Shown here: positions 15,851 to 24,921 of the stretch, in pieces
Layout of the letters: every line of letters begins with the position of its first letter
How positions within the stretch are numbered: position 1 is the stretch's first letter
DNA from: Symbiodinium natans
Taxonomy: Eukaryota; Sar; Dinophyceae; Suessiales; Symbiodiniaceae
Direction: 5' to 3'
DNA: 64,000 bases
NCBI GenBank assembly: GCA_905221605.1
Contig: CAJNDS010000890.1
Span: 652,563-716,562, forward strand
The notes under the pieces: model-generated
Told to the model about the DNA's origin: nothing
What the model saw: only the letters and a program-made list of their open reading frames with translations
Database searches by the model: none
Program-made: the position numbers and the translations under genes

Positions 15851-15906
15851 GGGGGTACAATACTCCTTATTAAGGGCTGTTAGTATTACAAGGGGGAACA
15901 TCCCAA
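15851..15906. mobile_element. Family C element, shortened copy
   Basis: GGGGGTACAATACTCCTTAT...GTTAGTATTACAAGGGGGAACATCCC matches the arms of the 13850-13943 copy with the centre missing. Confidence 0.5.
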
Positions 15907-16413
15907 TCTGCATACGTATATCTATGGCTGGAGTAAGTCAAAAAACAAGCTTTCAGGAGCAGGGCTTTCTTGCGGACAGCACGGTGTGTGACAAAGCATG
16001 CCGCATTGAGTCTGGGTTCAGGTCACAGGCCAGTGACATGTAAACCCAACCCTACAAATCCCTGAACCCGAAACCCTAAACCCTTATCACCATAAAATAA
16101 AGCGCCGGGTTGACGGCACGACCGAGCAATATCCCAATAACGGTAGGTACAGTTTGGAGTTTAGGGTTTTGGGCGGCACTTGGGGAAACTCACAAGGAGG
16201 TGTCAACCCTCCCCAAAAAGAAGCTACAGTATAAGCAGGTTTATAGGGCACTAAATAGGTTGGGTTCTACTACTCTGGGCCCTAGTCCTAAACCCTAAAT
16301 AACCCTAACGCCCTAACAACCCTATGTGGGTACCACTCCGGGTCCTACGTAGTAGAACTACAAGGCTCTCAGTCCCTAAACACTAAACTTCAGACTTGCA
16401 GTCCAAGTGGGGG

Positions 16414-16500
16414 TTTGCGATAGTAGGGATTAGGAGTACCTTACTGGGGTCCCTACTACAAGGGGATCCTACTATTTGGGGGGGTCTATTTTACCCAAAG
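16414..16500. mobile_element. Family G element, copy 1
   Basis: Part of a family with TTGGGGTCC..TACTA..GGGATCC and paired ends such as GGGGGTTT. Other copies at 18542-18660, 44985-45085 and 57858-57966. Confidence 0.45.
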
Positions 16501-16682
16501 AGCCCAATGCCTCTTAGCTACCTTATATGGTTTAAGAAACCCTAAACCCTAAACCCTAAACCCTAAACCCTAAACCCTAAACCCTAAACCCTAAACCCTA
16601 AACCCTAAACCCTAAACCCTAAACCCTAAACCTACCAAGGGGTATATGGCTCTCTGCGTAGGGGCCCCTGAGTTTCGTAAAC

Positions 16683-16737
16683 CCCCAAAATCGTTCACAG
16701 CGCGCCTTCACCTTGCCCAGCGCATCCCACCACTTGC
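16683..16737 (-). CDS. Candidate short exon, unknown protein
   Basis: Minus frame KWWDALGKVKARCERFW, entered after GGCGAG and followed by GTTTACGAAAC, the end of a family G-like element, as GT donor. GC3-rich. Too short to name. Confidence 0.4.
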
Positions 16738-17057
16738 CTCGCCGTCCATGGGTGTAGGGTAAACCCTACATTTTAACCCTAAACCGCCTAAACCCCAAAC
16801 CCTAAACCCTAAACCCTAAACCCTAAACCCTCAACCCTCAACCCTCAACACTAGATGGCTCCGAAGTGATCAGAAGCGTACTATAGGGTGGATAGGTAGC
16901 ATAGCTTTGTTTTCTGGACCCTGAGGGTTACTTTACCATGACGACTTCACGCCCGAATCAGTTTTGGGGTTTAGGGTTTACAGTTAAGGGTTCGTAATAA
17001 AGGAGCAAAGAGGAGTGAGCTTCCCAACCCGACTCCCTACACCTTGACACCTAACAC
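16738..17057. other. CCCTAAA arrays and unassigned sequence
   Basis: CCCTAAA units at about 16770-16850 ending in CCCTCAA variants, then about 200 bp of non-repetitive DNA (16850-17050) without a supported frame. Confidence 0.6.
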
Positions 17058-17146
17058 GCGGCCCCAGAAACCACCGGAAGAAAGCAGCAGCTTCACCAAG
17101 GGTCCGCAGGCTGCATGTGCCAATGAGAGAACCGCCCGCCCAAGAT
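17058..17146 (-). CDS. Candidate exon, unknown protein
   Basis: Minus frame includes GRAVLSLAHAACGPLVKL, hydrophobic and helical-looking, entered after TTGGAAG and left at GTGTTAGG. GC3-rich. The plus strand is also open but less protein-like. No family recognised. Confidence 0.45.
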
Positions 17147-17347
17147 CTTCCAAGATGATAAATCTAAAAGCCTAAACTCTGAACCCTAAACCCCAATGCC
17201 GAATGGTTTCAAGCCCTAGGCCCTGAACTTACCAATTTAAGGCGTGTCTGAGCATAAATAGGCCTCAGGCAGTAGTGCTGGTAAGGTCTTACTAAACCCC
17301 CTACACCCTAAACCCCAGTTTAAGGTTCAAAATTACGGAAGTGTTTG

Positions 17348-17434
17348 TCAGTTTGCCATCGCAGCTTCACTCGCGCGCGGCGGGAAGCGCATTCGGTCTT
17401 CTTGGTCTTTGCATGTGCCGGGGAAGCAGCTCTT
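17348..17434 (-). CDS. Candidate terminal exon with stop codon
   Basis: After GTTGGCAG a 29-codon minus frame (KSCFPGTCKDQEDRMRF...) ends in TGA at 17348-17350. An alternative frame is rich in Lys and Arg and stays open. If the first is right, a gene ends here. Confidence 0.35.
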   Translation of the reverse strand, partial: KSCFPGTCKDQEDRMRFPPRASEAAMAN

Positions 17435-18333
17435 CTGCCAACGGGGTTTAGGGTTTAGGGTGGCTAGGGTTTCAGGGTTTTAGCCTCATAGGGTTGCGAA
17501 AAGGGGATGCCCCGAACATGCCGGGAAAACATCGGCAGCTTCTTCAGAAAGCTCAGCGGTCGAGCTGAGTTACTGGCCTTTGAGTACCCTAACTAACCTA
17601 CTCTTTGTGAGTCATTGGTACCCTATGACTAATCTACAAGAAAAGAACTTATGAGTCTAAGCCTAAACACTAAACCCTAAACCCTAAACCCCAAACCCTA
17701 AACCCTAAACCCTAAAGCCTTCTGATATGAGGTCCCCCACCCCCCCCCCCCCCCCCCCCCCCCAAAGTGGGATCCCCTCCGGGGCTCCTGAACAGACTCA
17801 CCGTGCCTCCAGCACAGAGTTGGGAGCGGGCGCCCTTACAATGCTACTCTTTAGTTTAAGGGCCGTCGTAGCCATATCCCTAAACCCCAAAACCCTAAAC
17901 CCTCAACCCTAAACCCTGAACCCTAAACCCTGAACGTTAAGGTTTTCGGGTTTTCGGGCCTGATTTTGCACAATTCAGGAGTCACTCCCTGTCTGCTTGT
18001 GTCTAAGGGCCGCCTCGACGATAAACAAATTGCTCCGAAGACTGCAAATCGGAGGCTTGCCAGGATTTTGGGTCTTTTGTTGAAAAGGGGTTTAGGGTTT
18101 AGGGTTTCGGGTTTAGGTTTTAGTGTTTTTTCGGGCCTTTTTTGGTAAACGAGAAAGAACACGCTAAGGAGGGCAATACACCAGAATATGCTGCAGTATA
18201 CTAGAACATACCAGATAAATCCTAAAACCCCAAAACCCAAACCCTAACCCTAAACCCTAAACCCTAAACCCTAAACCCTAGACCCTCTTCCCTGCTAGAA
18301 ACGCAAGAAGCAGCGGTTCAAAAGGCCCCTAAC
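17435..18333. repeat. Arrays, poly-C tract and unassigned DNA
   Basis: Scattered TTTAGGG and CCCTAAA units, a run of about 23 C at 17741-17763, arrays at 17878-17935 and 18238-18285. The minus frame at about 17990-18070 reads LRFAVFGAICLSS, faintly like the LRFA exons elsewhere, but without clear splice ends. Confidence 0.6.
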
Positions 18334-18391
18334 CTGGGATCGGACTCCGCCTGCCTGTCTTCGCGCGGGCCAGGCCAGGCGATGAGGGACA
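18334..18391 (-). CDS. Candidate short exon
   Basis: Minus frame SLIAWPGPREDRQAESDPR between TTTAG (acceptor) and GTTAGGGG (donor). Short, unnamed; support is the splice dinucleotides and GC3 bias. Confidence 0.3.
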
Positions 18392-18541
18392 CTAAACTTA
18401 CTCAGGGTTTAGGGCTTAGGGCAATAGGCTTTAGGGTTTAGGGTTCAGGGTTCAGGGTTGAAGGTTTCTACGTGATGATTTCTTTCGGGGTGCCCTGAAT
18501 TTAAGAGCAGCATTGTAGAAGGTACCCTAGCAGGGGCACGA

Positions 18542-18660
18542 ATATGGGGGTTTCCGAAATTAGGGGTGCCATATTGGGATCCTTATTCTCAGGGAAGCCT
18601 ACTACTTGGGGTCCATTTTGGGGGTTCACTATTTTCGTAAGCCCCCAAATATGGGTCGGA
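18542..18660. mobile_element. Family G element, copy 2
   Basis: ATATGGGGGTTTCCGAAATT at the left and TCGTAAGCCCCCAAATATGG at the right form an imperfect inverted repeat. Internal CTACTTGGGGTCC is shared with the other copies. Confidence 0.55.
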
Positions 18661-19079
18661 AGAATTGCTAGGCCCCTTTATAAATGTACTAACAACCCCC
18701 TCAAACCCCATTCTCATCCATTACCAGGATTTTTCTTATGGTCCTTGTATAAATATACTAGAATATTCCCCCAAACTAAGGCCCCTTATGTACTTTAAGG
18801 GAACCTATTTAAGGATAATGCCCTCACTCTGCATCTGCGACCCTTTTTGCCTGGCCCGCATCTCTCAACCGCTGGGCACAGTCGTGCAGACCACGTCAGT
18901 GCGAACAGATTGGCAAAGCTAAAGGAACGGCCTTGAAAATTAGAGCCCTACAGCAGTCACATGGTTTAGGGTTAAGCGTTTAGGGCTTCTACTTCTTGAG
19001 CACTTGCTATGGGGAATTCCATCTGTGGTCTCGGAGCAACCAAAGCCCAAGCTAAACCTCAAAACAAGAATCTAATGGT

Positions 19080-19213
19080 ACTTGGAGTTCAGGGTACCTA
19101 TAACCCAATGAAAAGTGTAGTTATAACCCACTCAGAGGCCCCTTAAGTACCCTAATAGGGTTATAATTGGGTAATAAGTACAGAATTGATTGGGTTACTA
19201 AGTACCTCCAAGT
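19080..19213. mobile_element. Family B inverted-repeat element
   Basis: ACTTGGAGTTCAGGGTACCT at the left and AGTACCTCCAAGT at the right, with inner TATAACCCAATGAAAAGTG / GGGTAATAAGTACAG arms. Diverged member of family B. Confidence 0.6.
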
Positions 19214-19325
19214 GGTTACATGGTCCCAAAGTATGGGCCCGTAAACGGGGGCCCATTATGCACCCCCTATATACCCTACACAAGTTCGGGGCCCACACAA
19301 GGTAGGGGACCATATGAAGGGCCCA
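19214..19325. mobile_element. Family E element, copy 2
   Basis: CCAAAGTATGGGCCCGTAAA and repeated GGGGCCCA.. blocks, ending near GGGCCCATGC. It abuts the family B element with no gap. Confidence 0.5.
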
Positions 19326-19490
19326 TGCAACTGTAAGAAACACCTACACCCACCACGTCCCCCCCCCCTCCCCCAAAGAGGCCCTGCACTATTACGACTG
19401 CACATCTTGGGTTCGGCCCTAAAGCCTAAAGCCTAAAGCCTAAACCCTAAATGACCCCAACATGCTCTGAGCCCCTGTGACTTAGGTAGG

Positions 19491-19556
19491 TCAGTGTACC
19501 ACCTTGGCACCGGTCTCCGCAGGCGCATCCTCCTTGCCATTTAGAAGATCGAATCC
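19491..19556 (-). CDS. Candidate terminal exon, 21 codons plus stop
   Basis: After CCCTAGTCAG the minus frame reads GFDLLNGKEDAPAETGAK, then VVH and TGA (19491-19493); 66 bp in phase 0 with GC-rich third positions. The acceptor AG lies at the edge of the TTTAGGG array. It looks like the last exon of a gene coming from higher coordinates. Confidence 0.5.
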   Translation of the reverse strand, partial: GFDLLNGKEDAPAETGAKVVH

Positions 19557-19560
19557 CTGA

Positions 19561-19709
19561 CTAGGGTTTAGGGTTTAGGGTTTAGGGTTTAGGGTGTAGG
19601 GTTTAGGGTTTAGGGTTTAGGGTTTAGGGTTTAGGGTTTAGGGTTTAGGGTTTAGGGTTTAGGGTTTAGGGTTTAGGGTTTAGGGTTTAGGGTTTAGGGT
19701 TTAGGGTTG
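19561..19709. repeat. Long TTTAGGG array (about 21 units)
   Basis: Nearly perfect TTTAGGG tandem with one TGTAGGG variant, the longest uninterrupted canonical array in this part. It is internal, so it is an interstitial telomeric sequence. Confidence 0.95.
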
Positions 19710-21244
19710 GGGTTTCCAACCGCGCCTTCTTAGGCAAGGATCACGTCTGCAGGCCGACTTGTTCAGATATTCCAGCCTTCGGAACGAAATGAACCTAACG
19801 TTGGGATCATATACTTGGCTGCACTTAGGAGGGTAGCTAAAAATCAAACTTTTAGCTACCTTATTAAAAAAAACCCAATAAACCCCAAAAAGGTAAAGAT
19901 CTAAAGTTATAGTAAAGTACCACAAAGATATACCCTGTGCTACTAGAATCCCTAGTCAGGCTTATGGACCACAAGCCCTTTGAAGGTTCATCTCGTGCTC
20001 AAAGGGAGGCCAATATGCGCGGCGACTTCAAAAAGCGAACTTCAAGTCAACTTCCCTGCCTCCTGTTCATTAACATCCCCCTTCCTTTGGGACTAAATGA
20101 ACCCTAAAAATGGGAACCCTAAACCCTAAATCCTAAACCCTAAACCCTGTTTCCTTTGCGACTATACCTGACGGCCCCAGTTGTTGGGCGGCTAGTGTTA
20201 TTAGGGGGTCACATCGGAAATACACCAAAAAAAGTACTACATCAGGAGCCCTCAGGCAATTTCCATTTAGGGTTTAGGGTTTAGGGTTTAGGGTTTTAGG
20301 GTTTAGGGCCATAAGCCCATGTAGGTTTCATGCACACAACTCACATGACGACAAAACTTCCCAAAACGTCCCGCTCCCGGGCCTCCCTAGAATTGCAAGG
20401 ACTGCAAGGGTTTAGGGTTTAGGGTTCAGGGTTCAGGGTTTAGGGTTTAGGGTTTAGGGTTTAGGGTTCAGGGTTCAGGGTTCAGGGTTCAGGGTTCAGA
20501 GCCCAGGGTTTGGTGGGGTCTCCGAGTTTCCTGGGGGCTTTCGGCCCTGCGTTTTTTAGATCTCGGGATGGAAGGCGGGGGGGAGGAGAAGGTTTTGGGT
20601 AGGGTTTAGGGTTTGGGGTTTGGGGTTTGGGGTTTGGGGTTTGGGGTTTGGGGTTTAGGGTTTAAGGTTTGGGGTAAAGCGTGCAGGGTTTAGGGTTTGG
20701 AGTCTGGGGGTCGTGCTGATGTCAGAGGGGCAAGGACTCTGACTGTTAAACAAGCGGATGCTGGTCCTGGGCGTCGAAAGGCTTGCGAATCCCTTCCACC
20801 TAGTATCAAAACGCATACTCCCCTTATACTGAATAATACTGAATATTCAGCATCTTCCCTATATCCCATGACTGGAGTGGGTTTGGTGGCGGGGGGAATA
20901 AAAATCAAAGCAGTTTCAAACCGACCCACAGGTAACCCCACAATCTTTTTGGAATGTAAAGTCGTGCACTTCAGGCAAGCTTACTTTGGACATGCTCATC
21001 GCAACTGCACGACGGCTAAACCCTACACCCTCAACCCTAAACCCTACACCCGAGAACCCTTAGCCGTAATCCCCGAAGCCCTAAACCCACGAGACCAACT
21101 AGACGTTGGCTTCAACCTATTGGTTCATGGTTCAAGGTAATTACCCTAAGGGTCCATGTACCTAAATAGGGAATACCTGGGCCTTAAAGTACTTCCTATG
21201 TAAGGACTTTGGGCTCCAAGTATATAATTGTCAGGCACATGGAC
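19710..21244. repeat. Mixed spacer with arrays and a family A element
   Basis: A short hairpin (GGTAGCTAAAA / TTTTAGCTACC at 19832-19860) and an AT-rich block to 19930; unassigned DNA to 20250; arrays of TTTAGGG, TTCAGGG and TTTGGGG variants at 20270-20310, 20408-20500 and 20598-20700. 20700-21010 has an open plus frame (about 100 codons, ADAGPGRRKACESLPPSIK) that I cannot assign. Family A element at 21143-21244. Confidence 0.6.
21143..21244. mobile_element. Family A element used as an intron (inferred)
   Basis: Ends CCCTAAGGGTCCATGTACCT and AGGCACATGGACCCTTAGGG. On the minus strand the flanking exon (21245-21354) runs up to AAGG|GTCCATGTGCC, so the element boundary supplies the GT donor, and ...GGACCCTTAG at the other end could supply AG. 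Confidence 0.7.
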
Positions 21245-21354
21245 CCTTAGGGTTATAAGCCCAAATAGATGCGGACGCCCAGATGTTGAAAACATGGAAG
21301 ACCCAGAGCCACCTGGAACTTTGGAGCCCCCCCACCATGTGGGGTCTGTTATTA
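21245..21354 (-). CDS. Candidate exon between two introner-like elements
   Basis: Minus frame includes TDPTWWGGSKVPGGSGSSMF and SGRPHLFGL. It begins right after CCTGCAAG, the end of the family B element 21355-21477, and ends at GTCCATGT, the start of the family A element. An exon framed exactly by two different inverted-repeat elements is good evidence that they are introns. No protein family recognised. Confidence 0.5.
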
Positions 21355-21477
21355 CTTGCAGGTTCATTGGTACTTATAACCCCAATTATAAGTCCCCTTG
21401 TAACCTACTTAGAGGACTTAGAGGGGGCCTATAAGTACAGTTATACTTGGGGTTATAAGTACCCTGAACCTCCAAGT
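21355..21477. mobile_element. Family B inverted-repeat element
   Basis: CTTGCAGGTTCATTGGTACTTATAACCCC at the left pairs with GGGGTTATAAGTACCCTGAACCTCCAAG at the right (20-nt pieces are near-perfect complements). Central CCCTTGTAACCTACTTAGAGG... is family-typical. Confidence 0.75.
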
Positions 21478-21478
21478 C

Positions 21479-21582
21479 CTGGTAGCCCAGTAACCATGTT
21501 ATAGTAAGGGCACAAATGGGTTGGCTATTTCATACGGGAAACCAGAACCAAAAAAAAAAGGTAAAGGGTACCACTGGGCTAC
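21479..21582. mobile_element. Family J inverted-repeat (introner-like) element, copy 1
   Basis: Ends TGGTAGCCCAGTA (21479) and TACCACTGGGCTAC (to 21582). On the minus strand it starts GTAGCCCAGTGG right at the end of the exon above and ends ...ACTGGGCTACCAG, i.e. GT...AG. Confidence 0.7.
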
Positions 21583-21701
21583 CAAGAAGTAGGTCCAGGC
21601 CTTCGACTCTGAGAGAGGGAGGCCTAGATGCTCAGCAGACGCCGGTTGCAAGCGCGCGCCGTGCAAACGTGCGCAGGCCCAACTTTTGGCGCTTCCCTTG
21701 C
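21583..21701 (-). CDS. Exon between two family J elements, unknown protein
   Basis: Minus frame includes KGSAKSWACARLHGARLQP and GLPLSESKAWTYFL, open throughout and GC3-rich. It starts right after GGGCTACCAAG and stops at GTAGCCCAGTGG. Both flanking introns share the same inverted-repeat termini (GTAGCCCAG / CTGGGCTACC). This is one of the clearest exon-introner junction pairs in the window. Family not recognised. Confidence 0.55.
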
Positions 21702-21812
21702 CTTGGTAGCCCAGTAAGCATATCATAACAAAGGCACCCCTTGTTAAGGGTTGGTGACTTTATAAGGGAACCCAGTAACCAGATGATAATTAAGGCAGCC
21801 CTATACCATTGT
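21702..21812. mobile_element. Family J element, copy 2
   Basis: Begins CTTGGTAGCCCAGTAAGCAT, and a second internal CCCAGTAACCAGATGATAAT resembles the 21484 end. The right boundary is unclear. Confidence 0.55.
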
Positions 21813-22338
21813 GCTCCCAAGTTGCAGCGTGGTCGCAGCTCAAGTCACCACGACCTGAGATGGATACTGGATGAGTGCCTTGGGCCGACAATTACTAGAG
21901 GTGCGAACTTACTATGGTTACTCGAACTCGGCTCTTGCTTGCGTGACTTTTGTTATCGTTACTACGTCATACCCTTAGCAGAGATCACTACTATGATTCT
22001 TTTGTTGCTGATGTTACTGTGACTTACTATGACTACAACTTATAATCGCCACTTCACTATTACGATGAAAAGCAAGAGTCCCTGGAAAAGCCCTGAAATC
22101 AAATCCAAAGCCTTAAGCCGTAACACTGCTTCACACTAGTAACTACCAATTGCTTAAGAACGCCCTCAAAAAACATTCTTCCTTATAAGGGCAATATAGG
22201 GATGATTAGTTTGCATTTTGGGGGGCTTCTTAAGCAAATAGTAGGTTATTGCTGAGGCTGGGCTGGCTCTGAGCCAGCCTTTCGGAAGCCGCAGCGTGAA
22301 CGAACAACACCAGCTTGGCAGGGTTGAGGTTGGAGGGC
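21813..22338. other. Spacer with a family H element
   Basis: 21800-22150 is repeat-free. A plus frame runs through it (about 90 codons to TGA at 22020), but composition is not GC3-rich and I do not support it. 22150-22245 is a family H element. 22246-22338 would be 3' untranslated sequence of the gene ending at 22339. Confidence 0.5.
22150..22245. mobile_element. Family H inverted-repeat element, copy 1
   Basis: TTGCTTAAGAACGCCC at the left and GGGGGGCTTCTTAAGCAA at the right, enclosing CCTTATAAGGGCAATATAGGGATGATT (family-typical). The second copy is at 37823-37932. Confidence 0.65.
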
Positions 22339-22747
22339 TCAGGCCCAGGGTCCTATGGGAAACCACCTCTTCGAGGCCTGGCCGCTCGTCTTGGAGCCCA
22401 CACCGGCAAACCACACGGAGCTGGAGAGATTGCTGCGCGCCCTGCGCTCCAGCAACTGGCGTCGCACTTCGACTGCTTCTTCTAGCATCCTTTGGAGTAG
22501 ACCCTGGAAAAAAAGTATATACTTTTTAGGTATAAGTAGCTATAATAGGAACCCAGAACCAAAAAAAGTATTAAAGTACAGTACTCCAAAACCCAGTCTA
22601 GCATCCTGGGGCTGTCCTCGAGTGCCGAGAGGAACCTCTTCATCGCTGCGTCGTGGGCTGCTGCCTTCACGGATCTGCCACCAGGTGCCTGTTTCGAGGG
22701 CCGCGCAGACTCCGAGCGGAGCATCCACATGGGAAAATCCCAGTTGC
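22339..22747 (-). CDS. 3' part of a gene, two exons split by a short insertion
   Basis: Exon one (about 22597-22747) encodes SVKAAAHDAAMKRFLSALED and SPRML. Exon two (22339-22490) encodes LEEAVEVRRQLLERRARSN, then WFAGVGSKTSGQASKRWF, ending IGPWA and TGA at 22339. The two join into one continuous frame if the 105-bp insertion 22492-22596 and one copy of its 11-bp flanking repeat are removed. Content is helical and basic, with no recognised family. The exact splice junction is unclear: canonical GT...AG choices (CTGG|GTTTTGG ... CCAAAG|GATG) give a different downstream frame that is also open. Confidence 0.55.
22492..22596. mobile_element. 105-bp insertion with 11-bp target duplication inside a reading frame
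   Basis: TCTAGCATCCT occurs at 22481-22491 and again at 22597-22607. The insert has short inverted ends (TTGGAGTA ... TACTCCAA) and an AT-rich core with TATATACTTTTT. Removing it restores a long minus frame. This is the expected signature of a recent introner inserted by a DNA-transposon mechanism. Confidence 0.75.
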
Positions 22748-23365
22748 CTTGGCTGCACCTTTGTACCAAGGCGGGAAGATGGAGCCAGAGTGGCTTTCAA
22801 GGGCATGCAGTGAGCAGTCATGCATGCTACTTGCGCGATGACAGCAGAGATGGGTTTAGGGTTTAGGGTTTAGGGTTTAGGGTTTAGGGTTTAGGAAGGA
22901 AAGAACCAAATCAGCCTCAATTCGCCTCGTCCTCCCTCAGCATTCCCTGATCTGGAAGCTCTTTCGCGGCGCAAAGCCATAAACTAGTTCAACCCGTAAC
23001 CCTCAGCCATTAGCCCTGAATCCCTTAACTGCCCCTTGTCCCTAATTCTTGGGAACCTTTTTGTGGCGCAGGGTTCTTGTGAATGGTGCAGGCCGAGTCT
23101 CTATGGGGAGGCTTCCTTCTGACCTCAGCTACTAAGCCATAATACTTTTAACCCGACTTGAACTCAACTTACTGTTCCTTGCCCGCACAGCGGTAAAGGT
23201 ATGCACATATAACAAGGGGGGCCCTCCCTGCGAACCCCACCCTAAACTCACCCAAAAACCTCCCCCCACTCTTCCACTCCCTACCCAAACCCCAAAATTC
23301 CCGAAACCCTAAACCCCAAACTGCCCTAAAGTCCAAAATCCCTAAACCCTACCCTAACACAATAC
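22748..23365. other. Exon-like leader, TTTAGGG array and unassigned DNA
   Basis: 22748-22850 may hold further coding sequence of the gene above, in another frame. 22853-22895 is a TTTAGGG array. 22900-23365 is repeat-poor, C-rich in places, with no supported gene. Confidence 0.5.
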
Positions 23366-23475
23366 CGCCTTGCTCGCAGCGCTTGAGGGCGGCCGCGACG
23401 ACGCTGCTGTCGAATTGCCCGGAGGCCACGCTGTGGAGGGTTGACAGAAGTTCGGACCTTGCAATGGGGATTCAT
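23366..23475 (-). CDS. Candidate exon, unknown protein
   Basis: Minus frame includes SELLSTLHSVASGQFDSSVV and AAALKRCEQGG, with GC3-rich codons, ending at GTATTGTG (GT donor). The upper boundary is not sharp. The helical, alanine-rich content recalls helical-repeat proteins, but I cannot assign a family. Confidence 0.45.
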
Positions 23476-24844
23476 TAGGGTTTCACCCTAAACCCTAAAC
23501 CCTAAACCCTAAACCCCAAATTCTCGGGAGGAGCTGTGGGAACCTTAGATTCCCACAGCGTCCTCCTCTCCAGAATTTAGGGGTTGGGGCTGAGGGCTTA
23601 GGTTTGGAGGGTTTGGGGAGTTTTGGGGAGTTTTGGGCTTAGGGTTTAGGGTTCAGGGTGTTTGGGGGATGATTTAGGTTTGGGGTTTGGGGTTCTGAAC
23701 AAAATATTGCAGGGCTGTGGATGTGGTAATGGTCAGGCTGAGACGGAAACCCGACACCCTACACCCTAAACCCTAAACCCTGAACCCTGAAGCCTGAACC
23801 CTAAACACCCTAAACCCTGAACCCTGAACCCTGAACCCTAAACCCTCATCCCCTAAACCCTGGCTGGGGAAGTCGGCGGTTTGGGCCCTATGAACCCTTA
23901 CGACTTGGGTTTGCGCTGCTGTAAGCCCTACTGGGATTTAGGGTTTAGGGTTTAGGGTTTAGGGTTCAGGGTTCAGGGATTAGGGTTTAGGGTGGTTGGC
24001 CTTGCCGACATGAAAAGTTGCACCTTGCAATCGAGGGTTAGAGTTTTGGGTTTGGGGCTTAGGGCTTCTTCTGTCGAGCTCAGAAAGTAAGCTCTAAGCG
24101 CCCCTATCCTTACAGCCTCCTCGGCGAGATGGGGGAGAGGCCAGTTGATTTCAAAAAGCCAAGCCTCATCCGACACCTGGGAAGCTCATCACAACTAAGC
24201 CAACAGGTCCCAGACCTGAACCCCAAAACCCCAAAAACCCAAAAACCCCCTAAACCCCAGACCCCCAAACCCCAAAACCCCCAGACCCCCAAACCCCAAA
24301 ACCCCCAAACCCGAAAACCCTGACTCGAAAACGAAGACCGAAACAAAGCGTCCGTAAGTCCCCTTTGAAACAACTTGCCCAGGTGCGGCGACGCCGAGTT
24401 TTGAATCCTGAGGTGCAACCACGCGGTGTAGGGTCCAGGGTTTAGGGTTTAGGGTTCCGTGTTCAGGGTTAAGAGGGTTTAGGGTTGAGGGTTTAGGGTT
24501 TAAGGGCACCGAAATGCTGGGCAGTAAGCCCGACTCCTTGACTCCTTCCCTGTTATTAAGTCAGGAGCTTCGGGCTCGAGGCGTTCAAGAAATGTAGAGT
24601 TGAGCTGGGCTGCGGTAGGGAAGTTGCGTGTTTAGGGTTTAGGGTTTAGGGTTTAAAGGGGCGCTTGAAGTACCCCCCCCCCCCCCCCAAAAAAAAAAAG
24701 GAGCACCTGCAGAAAACCACCTGAGTCCTGACCCTGACTTTAACCCAGCTGCCTGGGAGTTCCCCAATTCCGTAGCCTGCACCACTGCTGGGGAAGCTTC
24801 TGGGACCCTTCATCCCTAAACCCTTAACCCTGAACCCTGAACCT
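23476..24844. repeat. Arrays, an imperfect hairpin and unassigned DNA
   Basis: An imperfect hairpin at 23511-23590 (GGAGGAGCTGTGGGAA / TTCCCACAGCGTCCTCCT). CCCTAAA and CCCTGAA variants at 23755-23860; TTTAGGG at 23938-23995; a CCCCAAAA/CCCCAGAC satellite at 24215-24320; TTTAGGG variants at 24428-24510; a C/A homopolymer at 24673-24700. No gene supported. Confidence 0.65.
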
Positions 24845-24921
24845 TAAACCCTAAACTCTAAGAGAGAATCTAGATCCCTCCCTAGGTGGCATCTAGATTC
24901 TCTCTTAGAGTTTAGGGTTTA
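24845..24921. repeat. Perfect 31-bp hairpin
   Basis: Left arm 24845-24875 and right arm 24891-24921 are perfect complements separated by a 15-nt loop. The arms combine telomere-like TAAACCCTAAACTC with AAGAGAGAATCTAGAT. It could be a small introner or a breakage-repair foldback. Confidence 0.85.

Larger units (their letters stand above)
15646..16682. repeat. Arrays, short elements and unassigned DNA
   Basis: TTTAGGG arrays at about 15718-15808, family C copy at 15851-15906, unassigned DNA at 15910-16370 with no convincing gene, family G copy at 16414-16500, and CCCTAAA array at 16539-16632. Confidence 0.65.
18661..19490. other. AT-richer spacer with family B and E elements
   Basis: 18661-18830 is repeat-poor with a possible short plus frame ending at about 18920 (CLARISQPLGTVVQTTS then TAA), weak. 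19080-19213 and 19214-19325 are family B and E elements. No confident gene. Confidence 0.5.
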
